Below are positions 13,601 to 25,600 of a stretch of 64,000 bases of DNA, in pieces (the first letter of the stretch is position 1; each line of letters starts with the position of its first letter). This DNA is from Owenia fusiformis (Eukaryota; Annelida; Polychaeta; Sabellida; Oweniidae). The stretch spans positions 9,060,196-9,124,195 of the forward strand of contig CAIIXF020000004.1 of assembly GCA_903813345.2 (NCBI GenBank). The letters are read 5' to 3'. The position numbers were made by a program, and so were the translations under genes. The notes under the pieces were generated by a model. It saw only the letters and a program-made list of their open reading frames with translations. It made no database searches and was not told the origin of the DNA.

Positions 13601-16600
13601 GTAAATGATATGGCGTTTTTATCCACGCTGTTTGTTGTTTCATCAGCCTATTAATTTTCAAGTTAAACAATCCATAACTCATCATACTTCCACTGCGAGG
13701 AATACAAAACAGTCAGCTATATACTGGTGTATATACACAACTGCATAATGGCACACATAAGTTATAACTAAGCCGTTGTTTACCATACCTGTTGTTTCCT
13801 CCGCTATATCTGTCTGAATGTAGCATCTGGCCCGAATTTAGACTCGCTACGATGGCCTATTAAATGCTCTCAAGTAGGTGGACTCAAGTACGATGGCCCA
13901 TAGTGTAAACATATAGGTCGATCTTTGATTTTTGAACTCTCTTTATCAGCGATAGTATTCAAACTATCTGTCAAAATAGAAGGTCAAACATTAAGCCATC
14001 AGGTTATAATCCAGCGCCGTTTCAATGCAATAAGCCGAATCATTTCCATACAAACATTACATACAATTGTATTACACACCTGGGCGTAATTCACGAGGAT
14101 ATTAAATTATATGACGGTAGAATAAATGCATTATCTCAGAATCACACTCCCCTAAGTTTGGCAATCGCCCCCCCCCCCCTTGGATCACTTACCAAAGCTT
14201 TTGTTAGGGGATTTTAAGAAAAACATCTTTGTCATAGGCCTACATTTTCGAAATATTATCATAAAAGAACAATGTCATGCATTATCCTACCATTGATGGG
14301 CTTTGATATGTTTTGATACATTATCCAATAAAAATGTCCGGTTTTCAAAGTTATGGCGGGGAGTGTAGATCCGACGTGAAGTAACCGGAGCACTTACATG
14401 TACCGTATTCACATTTACTTGCCAAATATCTCGTTTTAATTAGTGCACTTTATAGCAATCAATCATAAATGTGTCTGAATATTTGCTAACTACTCGTCTG
14501 TTCTGATGCAGCGATTCTTCAAATATGCCATTCAATACACATGTCATTTATTAAAACACAGCTATAACGTAAAATATCATCTCGATGCCGTGAAGTATCA
14601 TGGACAACGGATTAAATGGTTTTAACCAGAGATAAAGAAATCCTAAATAGCATTGGTCTAAATTATTCATTCAACAATGGGGGGGGGTGTATAGAGGGTC
14701 TTGGAAATGCATATACAATATTTTTCAGCTCTCTTATACCATATACAATATTTTTTCACCATATACAATATTTTTCACAGCTCTTATACCATATACGATA
14801 TTTTAGGTGAAATACAATATACGATAATTTTGAAACTGCTTTTGATTAAAGTTTGGATATTTATAAGGAAATAATATTATATTAGGAGAGAATCCATGTA
14901 CTAAAGTAAATGTATTACAAGAACACAAATGTGTACAATATGTCCCCACCTATGGGTGATCCTGTCAAATGGTTATCCTAAAAATGAGTAGACAAGACTT
15001 TACCGACACAATTTGAGGACGGAGATTCCAAAATGGCCACCTTAAAATTTACCAAGAATGCCAAAAAATTAGTCAGTTCTAGATTTTCATACTAAGAACC
15101 ACCCCTGAAAATTTGAAATTGATCCGTCACACAGTTAACCAGAAAACATGTACTAAGAACCTCCCCTGAAAATTTGAAATTGATCCGTCATACAGTTAAC
15201 CAGAAAACATGTAAACAAGACTTTACAGACAAGATTTGAGGACAGAAAATCCAAAATGGCTGCCTTGACATTTATCCAGAATGCCAAAAACTAATCTGTT
15301 CTAGATTTTCATACTAAGAATCATCCCTGAAAATTTGAAATTGATCTACCAAACAGTTCACCTGGAAATGTGTAGACAAGACTTTACAGACGAGATTTTA
15401 GGACAGAAAATCCAAAATGGCTGCCTTGACATTTACCCAGAATGCCCAAAAACTAATCAGTTCTAGATTTTCATACTAAGAATCATCCCTGAAATTTTGA
15501 AATTGATCTACCAAACGGTTCACCTAAAACGCATAGACAAGACTCTACGGGCAAGATTTAAGACGGAAAATCCAAAATGGCTGCCTTGACATTTATCCAG
15601 AATGCCGTAAAAATAATCAGATCTAGATCTTCATACTGAGAATCATCCCTGAAAATTTGAAATTGATCTACCAAACGGTTCACCTGAAAATGCGTAGACA
15701 AGACTTTACAGACAAGATTTTAAGACGGAAAATCCAAAATGGCTGCCTTGACATTTACCCAGAATGCCCAAAAACTAATCAGATCTAGATTCTCATACTA
15801 AGAATCATCCCTGAAAATTTGAAATTGATCTACCAAACGGTTCACCTGAAAACGCGTAGACAAGACTTTACAGACAAGATTTTAGGACGGAAAAATCCAA
15901 AATGGCCGACAATAAAAAAGTGATTATGAGTTTTTGCTGAAATCTTTTTACAAAATTATCACATATAACTACTGTTAACAATAACATAAGCTTTTACAAC
16001 AAAGTACACCTGAAATTATTTATAAAGCTACTAAAAAGTTAAAGTATGAAAACTGAAAAACACCATTCAATATGATACAAAGTATTATAGTGCGCTAACT
16101 TTTCTTAAAACATTCAAAATGGCTGACATGGCTGAGCTAACAGGTCCAAAACCTAATCAGATCTAGAATGAAGTGAGCTGAACAAGATGTTAAAGTTTTA
16201 AAAGCAACTGTGAAGCCGTTTTTCTTAAAGTTTGCAGACAAGGATTTTAGCATTTGACTTCAAAATGGTTGACAGGAAGTAGGTATCGAGTAAATTTTTT
16301 TTCATCCACATCTGTATGCACTCATAAGTTATCCCTGAAAATTTGAAGGTGATATCTGTAGCGGTTTTGGAGAAAACTGCCGGACGTACGGACGGACAGA
16401 CAGACGGACAGACAGACAGACGGACAGACAGACGGACGCGCCTAGGTCGACAATATGGCCCCACACTATGTGGTGGGGACATAATTAAAAGGCAACTAGA
16501 CTCCACATACATACCACAATGATTTCATTTATTTCATTATGAATTAGACACCATTCGGGTACATCAGCATCAGAAAAGCTGTGACCACATTTTATTTTCA

Positions 16601-19600
16601 GGTAAACAAGTTGATTTAAAACACATTTATGATATAAGATTCATGATTTCTCTTTAGTGATTTAGCAACCTACTTTGACCAAAAAAACTAACTATGACAT
16701 TGCTGCAATTTGCTAAAGCCATTAGCCCATTACCTGTAAAAGTACCATAAAGATATTCAAAATTAGCACAAAACCTGCATCATTGGAATGGGTGGAACCC
16801 AGTGCTCCTCTTTCTTATGACCTACTTTCCCATGACTTATTTAAATGTCCTTCATAGTGAGCCAGGGATAAAAATTCTTGAAACATAATTGATGCAAAAT
16901 TGAGAATGTTGAATAAAAGATTCATCATGTGTTCTATGAAAATAAAGTTTGCTGAGGAAAATATTTATCAGATAGATAATGAAGATTCACAATGCACAAT
17001 AATTTTGTAAAGCAGTTACCTGGAAATTTAAAACAGTTTCAGAAATAAAGGACTTCACAAACTTCCATGCAGATAATTCATTTTTGATTGGACTCGAGTC
17101 TGGAAACTAGAGTTTGAAATAAAGGCAAGATGAGACTTGATTGTTTAAACATTTGAAACATGAGACACTTCGGGGTTTCAGATAAGGCAGCCTCAAAGAC
17201 AGTATAAGTTAAACAAAGGTGTGTCAAAATTAAGCAAATTTCCATGAAGGTCAAACCACATGTTTCACAAATGATTTCAAGGCAAAGATGTATTGATGAG
17301 AATGAAAACTACTCTATGTAACTAGAAATAACTTTCTTTTAAAGGACCACGGACGGTATCGCAACAGATTTCAGTCATATATTGGATTTTGGCTATTTTC
17401 TGAGGATTTGAACAGGTGCATGTTTTAGGCCAATGCATTAACTCCAGGACAAGCAGTCATAGAGATTATAAAATAATTTGGACTTTAAGACAGGGAAGGT
17501 GCAAACACCCCATCAACATGTTTTTCTGTAATGTTGTCCTGATTTCCAGCCCTTTCCACACCTGTTTTTCAATGTTTGTTGCATCGATCACTCTGTTGGC
17601 ATGGTTAAGATCTTTAAATGAAAATATGATTCATGCAGGGGTTTTAAAGGGGTGAAAACAATGGATCACATGAGTTTTCCCTATGGGAAAATAACATGGG
17701 AAATACATGTACTGTTTTTCACTTTATCCCAAATAAATCTTATTTTAGAGGTTAACTGTGTCTCAAAGTGCAACATATTGGTGCATCAAACATTGAAAAA
17801 ACATATGTGGAAAGGGCTGAAAATAAGGACAACATTTCAGAAAAACCTTCCCTGTCTCAAAGTTCAAATTATTTTATTACCTCTATGAGTGCTTGATCTG
17901 GAGTTAATGCATTGGCCTAACATATGCACCTGTTCAAATCCCCAATAAATAGCCGAAATCCAACACATGATGGTTTCATGGGCTTTCAACTAGAGTTGAA
18001 AGCCCATGACGGTTTGAAGACCAAATAAACACCTTTTGCTATATTATGCTATATTAGCATTGTGATGCTTGTATTAAAACATGCGCTGTATGAACACTTT
18101 ATACTCAAATATTTTCATGATTTATCCCACATACCCCGAAACACGAGTAGCCATAGTGACCATATTTTTCATCAAAGTTAAGATGGTCAATAACATTGAC
18201 TTGATTTTCGGTAAATTCAACAAATGTTGAATATTTATTTTTTCAAGCAAAAGTTTACAATTGAATGGCTACATGAATAGGTGCAGTGCACAGGGAAATA
18301 TGTTAGGTCTTCTTGGATTTTTTTTGAACTGATGGAGTTCTTAGATAAAAGGTCTATTAAAAAGGCGCAGCGTCGCCAACGTGCTAATGCCAATGTTTTT
18401 GCTATAAATCAAGCAACAATGGTCTGCACGACATGTAATAAATATATAAGCGACATTTTTATATCACAAAATTCATTGCCGGTTTTTTAAAATAATTTTC
18501 CAAATGATAGATAAAAAATAATCGAAAATAATTAAAATTGAACGGAGGGGGAGGGGGAGTGAACGGAGGGGGGGGGAGTAAAATGTCTTTAAGGTGGAAG
18601 AAATTTCCACAAATTCGTGTACTTGAAAAATGAACTCACTTACTCAGTTACTTGATGTTACAACTCTAAAAAGTGAAAAATGGGGACATATGGATTTATT
18701 GGAAGTTTTCATATGTCTTATAGACAATTTACTCCCCCCCCCCCTCCATTCAATTTTAATAATTTTCGATTACTTTTTATATAACGTATGGTAACATGTT
18801 TTACAAAACCCAATAGTTTTGTGATAATTACTTCACCTACAAGTATTTATTACAGGTCGTGGAGACCCCTGTTGGTTGATTTATAGCAAAAACATTGGCA
18901 TTTGCATGTTGGCAACGCTGCACTTTTTTAATAGATCTTTTATTTTAGAACTCCACAGTTAAAAAAAATCCAAAAAGACCTAACATATTCCCCTGTCCAC
19001 TACGTCTATTCATTTAGCCATTCAATTGTAAACTTTCTCTTGAAAAAATAAATCTTCAAGATTTGTTGAATTCTCTACCGAAAATCAGCTAGATCTACTC
19101 CCCCCTCCGTTCATTTCTTCTGATCACCGGGCGTGATTCTTATTTGAGACTGTATTTAACACCTCCTGTGAAAATTTGAATGAAAAGGGCACAAAACTCT
19201 TAGTTTGAGAGGGATTTTCTCTAAACTAACAGTATCGATTGACCTGGAATTTGAAAACAATTATAGAGACTACTTTTCCATGTTTTTCCAACACGGTTAC
19301 AGTAAGAGAGTTGGCACAATGGGGGAACTTTAGGGTACAATTTCTTCATAATTAGCCTTCTTTAATTCTAGATACCATATACCATATTTTCTAAAATACC
19401 ATATACCATATTTTTTATATATATACGATAAATTTTGCCCCCTCTTATACAATATACAATAAATTTTCAGCCTCTTATACGATATACAATATCTCTATAC
19501 ACCCCCCCCCAACAATGTAGCAAGGACCCGATTGTTCAATTTATGGTAAATCATTCAGAGGGGCCGAGTGGAATGAGTATCTAGGCAGAATCACTTTTTG

Positions 19601-22600
19601 TCAATTAAACTTGTAAGCAAATCTAGAAGGACAGCAATGCACTCTATTTGAGAAAGTACATTTTCATTTAGGGCGTCGAACTTCTTTTTTTCAAATAAAT
19701 TATAGTTTTGTGTGCAATTAACCTGTGGTGATTCATTCATACTTGGGAGTTTCAGCAATATGATATTTTTTCGAAATGAATATATATGTCACATTTGTCA
19801 GAGGTCACACATTTTATCATCCAAACCACAATCAAGCTTAGGTATACAAACATTTTTCGCCTAAAGTATGAAAGTATCCTCTCAAATAATATTGCACAGT
19901 AAAGTCTTTGTTCAGACTGTAACTTGGCTAATTTTTCGAAGTGACGGTCGTTTTGACGTCATTTCATAATCAGTCCAATCACATCTTGTTGAATCAGACC
20001 AACCTTAATATGATCAGTCCAAGCAAATGTCGTTGCCCCAGACCTACCTTAATTTGATCAGTCCAAGCAAATGTCGTTGATTGAGACCTACCTTAATTTT
20101 TCTCCATTGTCTAATCATCTCATCACATCAGTATAGAGCTGTTTCAAATCAAAACTAGAGAGCATCAAGATTGTATTATATTTCTTGTTATAAAAAGTCC
20201 TTCACAATCGTTAAAGAGGAATACCCAACCGCGCTTCATTCAAACGGTCTTGTTGACCTTATTTCGCTGTATCCTCATAAAACCGTGTCATATTTAAGAA
20301 TATGCATACGTGCAGTAAATAAACATCACTCACCATTCATTTGAGCTCATTTGCATTGGAAGTTACCAAAGACAAAATAGCCCACGGGAGAGCCATGTTC
20401 GATGCAGGTGCAGATCGTTTGCATTGAATGGAATTCTTCTTAAGAGGGTAGAATTTCCCTTGTATGTTTATTTCTGTTCTTGCGATCCCTTATCTTTTAT
20501 CATATGTAGATTTATACTTTTGTACTAGATGCTTTATAGTGTCAACTTATATGAACATTATTTCATAGAGTCCTACGCGTATTCTCACTCTCGTACTTGC
20601 AAAACATACTTGTTCAGTTATCCCGCCATACAGCGATTTCCCGCTTTGTGTTATATTCACATAAAAATGAGATAAAAAATCAAGTTCACGGTCTTATTTT
20701 TTATGGTGTATTAATATCATTTTAATATTGTACAGTCGTGTCGTGTTGATGTATGTATTGTATTTGAAGTATGAAAATTGCCATTTATCAAATACATACA
20801 CCGAATTGCTATTATGAAAGCTAGTTATTATAGTACATTGCCCTTTTTGAACAAATGTTGTTTTTATTGACAACAAAGAGTAAAATAATCAATAAACCAT
20901 TTTTTGCGGGTAGCCTGAGTGTGTACCTATAAATATTAACACCTAACTTGATTAATTAAAATTATTCCGTACACTGCCATTTTGTGTTGGATGTTTGACG
21001 AGTGTGATGCCATCTATTTAGAAAGCATATTCAAAATATTCAAAAATAAATTACTGTGCAATACTTTCCGCAGATGACTTTACGATACGGCTTTCACGAT
21101 TGCATGTTTCATTGAAATAATGGCAAAATAGTGAATTGAAATAAATATCGCAAAATTAAAGTACAGGGTGGTAAAAACGGCAACCCTAGTTTTTCCTAAT
21201 ATCTTTGTCATTCTTAGAAATAACTCCCTGATATTTTACACAGTTGTACATCATCAAATTTCCTACCAACCTACTATATTTCATGACCATCGGACTGATA
21301 GTCATAATATTACTGCATTTTAAACAACATGCCCCAGATGGGCACGTGTGGGCTGTCTGAGCTGGTCTGTTATTCAAATGAACTCCATTTCCAACTTGAT
21401 GCACTGGTAAACTTGGGAAGCCAATGCAAGCACTTGATGAAGTAGTGGAGAGGCACCTTCACACAGAAAGATGCACAGTTTAGAGTGTTCTCAGAAGATA
21501 GGGTAATTTACCTTTGATGATAACAACGGATATGCAATAACTGTCAACATCAAACTCTGTGATTCCTATGGAGTTCTTGGGGACTTTAGGTGAACCCAGG
21601 GGGGTTGATAGGCAGCAACAGTGGTTCCAACAAGACAGAACCATACCCCATACACCCAATGATGCACAATAATGGCTTTGGGACCATTTCAATGACCACA
21701 TTATCAGCAGTACAACAGACAATGAATGGGCACCCCATAGCCCATATAAGGCCCAATTGAATCTTTACCAGTGGGGATACCCCCAAAGATAGAGTGTAGG
21801 GTGATAACACCAGAAAGACATTTGACCTCAAAATAAAGATCACGTGTGTCGTTCAGGCCATACTTGCTGAGGAATACAGTTATGTCAGTCACATGTTTGG
21901 AAGATGTGTGGAGGTTTGCCTACAGCACGATATTGGAAAACTGGGGCACCCTGTTTAAAGTGCTGTAACATTGCGACTATCAGTCCAATGTTCATGAAAT
22001 AATACAGTCTAGTATAAAATTGAATGGTGTACACGTGTACCAAATATCAAAAATGACAAAGATATGAGGAAAAATTAGGGTTGCCGTTTTTTTACCATCC
22101 TGTATTTTATATTACAAGGTAAAACCATCACATCATAAAGATTTTGATAACCTTTTTGTGTATGTGGCCTAGCAGATGCGTCCCCATCTACAAAAACAAT
22201 CTCCATCATCATGGCTTGCGCTTGAAACCTAGCTCTTTTCCACTTCTTTTGCATAGTTCATAGTTCTTCTTTTCTCAGAGTCTCATTTTCAGCGCCATAA
22301 CAAAATGTCCAAGGATTGTTTCAAAAAGGGGGCGGGATGCAACGGTACAACCCTCTGCGGACACAAGAAAAGAACTGTTAATCAATTCGTTTAGATCTTG
22401 TTTTTATTTTAACGTTCTAACCCATAGCCTATTTACCAGTTTAACAGTGGTGACCCATAATGCATTTCGAAATCGTATGCTTGGCACCAAAATTCCTTAA
22501 AGGGACAAAGTGCGTAAATGAAGTCTCACTTTTGATCTTCATAGTATTTCCAATGGATTAATAAGTACCCGATCTTTCATTGGACACCAAAAAAGCTCAA

Positions 22601-25600
22601 ACAGACCAAATCAGAGTTGACACAAGATCATGAAAAAATATTTTTGATCTATCAATTTATATATGTCAAGTTTTTAGCAATGACATAGAAAGATGGCATT
22701 GTTGTTTGCATTAATTATCCATTCATTTTTGATAGGATTTTCAAGCATACGCCATCTTTTAATCCAAGAGTTATTTAAAACATACACTTCGTGAAAAGTG
22801 GTAATTTTCTTTTTTCAATCTCTGAACTTCAAATGATGTTTTCTATAGCGAGTAATTTTTCTTTCAATTCAGTATTATCCCAAATTAAAGTTTTTGTCAT
22901 ATTTGATTGACTGCGTGAGTGACATGTCTCAAATAATATTTTGTCCCTTTTCCTTCAAAAATAGGCGCATTGCCTGTTTAATTTGGCTTTAAATATTCAA
23001 ATTCACTACTTCATACAGGGACTTACATCCATAGTAAATATGACTGTATTTTCTATTTGTAGGGAAGGAGAAAGTAAATATTAAAGATGAATATTTCCAC
23101 GTGGGATTTACTGAGGAACGGAAGTCAGAATGGGTGCATAGGCCTCTCATTGTGACGTGTATGGAATTGTGCGACGCATCGGTGGTCGAGTTCCTTATTC
23201 AATATGGCGCTGATCTTACAGTACAGTATGAAGGTAAATCAACAATAACGGATAACGATTTTCGGACTTCAATCGAAGATGACCCAAGATCTATTGTTTC
23301 CTTGTACATCATCTTCGGCCGTCTTGGTTCTCGATTGAAGGGGGAGGGGGATGATAGACACCATTTCTATTCACGTTTAACGGATATACAGGGCGTCCAC
23401 AAAAAAAGTATACCCAAATTCAAAGCCAGGATACCAGAATTCTGAGCAATTTTTTAACAATTTAAAGGCTGCAGTATAAGGCCTAGTTTATTCTCCATCA
23501 AATGGTACCTAGACCATTATGTAACTGCCATGGATGACTGAGCAATCAAGACTTTTATGAAAGGTGGTAAAATCAGCGCTGTGCCAAGTTGGTATTCAAG
23601 TAGGATTGATACAATGAATGTTTTTTTGCGTTCAAAACATTATTAATGTTCAAATTCAAACTTGTTCCATGTTCTTCAACCTTTTTGCATAATTTTTCAT
23701 AAATTTTTATTGCTACCTCCCTCGCGGGAGTCGGATCCTAAGAGAATCTTGAACAGCAATGAAACTTCTACTTGATGATATGCAGCCTTGAAGTCAATAA
23801 TATCCCCCATTGAAGTCAATACACCCTTGATGAAATCCTCATTTTCTCAGAAGAACTCAAGTTGATTGAGTCTCAACAAGTAGATTCATGATAATGTAAC
23901 AGAAAAAGAATACTAAGCCAACTAACCAACTAACTAACTAATCGATTGCCACACAGGAAGATAACTTGGCACAGTGCTAAATTTACCACCTATCAGAATG
24001 GTCATGATTGCTCAGTCATACATGACAGTTACATAATGATCTAGGTACCATTTGATGGAGGACAAGTAAGGCTTTTTGCTGTTGCCTATGTACTCCAAAA
24101 AGATTGCTCTGGATTCTAGTAATTTGGTTTTGAAGTTGGGTATACTTTTTTGTGGGCGCCCTGTATAATGGTCTGTTTTTGTTATGACAGGTTTACACTA
24201 GTCTTAGAGTTGGCTTTTCTTGCTAGGTCTCTACAGATTTTGGTCCTTTCCCTTTGGCATTTGTGCTTCGATATTCGTGTGAAACGAAAAAAAATTCCGA
24301 GAGGTCACGTCACGATTCCTACCCATCATAAGTTGATCAATTACAGCCAATCTTATCAATTTAGCCTAAATTTGTATCATCTACTTGTCAAATTGGAAAA
24401 AGTCAGCGTTAAATGTTTCATTATTTTTAGAATGTGCTCCCTGTGGTCCGGTGGCCTTCTGGGCGTATAGGGACGACATTGATAACTCCGTCTCCCTTGT
24501 TGTTGCCAATCAAGCTGATCCAGATTTGAGAGACGAATGTGGCTCCACAATGTTACACAAAGCTGTAATAAAGAAACAGTATGAAGGCAAGGCTGACATC
24601 ATCCGGGTTCTTCTAGACCGTGGAATAAATCTCGCGGCACGTGACGGGGACGGGAATACACCACGTGATCTTCTAGATATTCACGATGTTGAAAATCGTG
24701 ACGTTTTAAAACAGCTTATAGATGATTTTGTGCTGGACTTAGTATCTACTAATCAAATATACAATCTAGAAAATTTAATCCTAGAAGGATATGAACATAT
24801 AAACGACATCGTACACACTCCGAAGAAAAAGAACGCAAAACCTCAAACCGGAAAGGAAATAGCTCTACTTAAGGAATACAAAGAGATCTCTCAGCTTTTA
24901 GATGAACTCGAGGAATACCAGGTATTATTATATCACTGTCTACTTTGCTACTGTATGATTGGTCAAAGCCTGGTCACGTGTCACTATTTAGGATAAGGTG
25001 ACATTCATTACCCATGCACTATTCTCACTGGTAGATTCAGGGGGTGGGGCAAACCAATCAATCGTTGGCAACGTTTTTTTTATCCATTTTGGGCCCAATT
25101 TTTTTTATTCTAGTATATTTTTGCACTGCGAATTTTAAATGTCTTTATATAACTTATGATCTGTTTTAGGAGATGATCGCTAACCTACACAAGCATGCTA
25201 GAAAGGGTGATCTTCGCGCTGTATCCAAGACAGTTGGTGAAAAAAGGGCCTCCCTTGGCAAGGATAAAGGTGGTCGATCTCTGCTTCATATCGCTTGCAT
25301 GTTCAACCATCCACCATTAGTCAAGTTTCTTGTTGAACAATTCCCACCGCTTCTACACTCGCGAGATACTGTAAGTCAAATGAGAAAACTTTTTTCGACG
25401 TTATATGTCTACGATATCAAAGTGTTTCACCTTGTTGAAAAAGTAATGCGTTACGAAGTCACACGACGTATAAAATGTTGAGTTTACACGTTAATATGGA
25501 GGTTGATTTTAAACATAACGAAAATCGGACTTTATGACAATAATTTCAATGAATAGGGATACCTTTAGCTACGTTACCCTACTATCACACCAAACTAGTT

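Larger units (their letters stand above)
14939..16483 (+). mobile_element. Element bounded by TATGTCCCCACC and GGTGGGGACATA with internal tandem array
   Basis: The outer ends are inverted copies of TATGTCCCCACC. The body is a tandem array (14988-15900), then unique AT-rich sequence, then a GGAC/GACA-rich simple repeat (16381-16440), then a terminal hairpin (CCCCACACTATGTGGTGGGG). The same plan recurs at 51656-52131. No coding capacity. Confidence 0.65.
14680..19509 (+). mobile_element. 4.8 kb element with 8-bp TSD, G8-TGTATAGAG ends
   Basis: The left end is eight G followed by TGTATAGAG; the right end is the exact complement, CTCTATACA followed by eight C. The 8-bp direct repeat CAACAATG flanks it (14672-14679, 19510-19517). 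Just inside both ends lie AT-rich arrays built on ATACCATATACAATATTTT. An 8-bp duplication is usual for hAT and P-type transposons. No transposase was seen; the interior contains further elements (14939-16483, 17381-17966, 18205-19090). Confidence 0.65.

Noticed and set aside
21480-21892. Minus-strand open frames in the 21 kb element
   Set aside because: They lie antisense to a plus-strand transposase remnant with recognisable motifs, so they are shadows.
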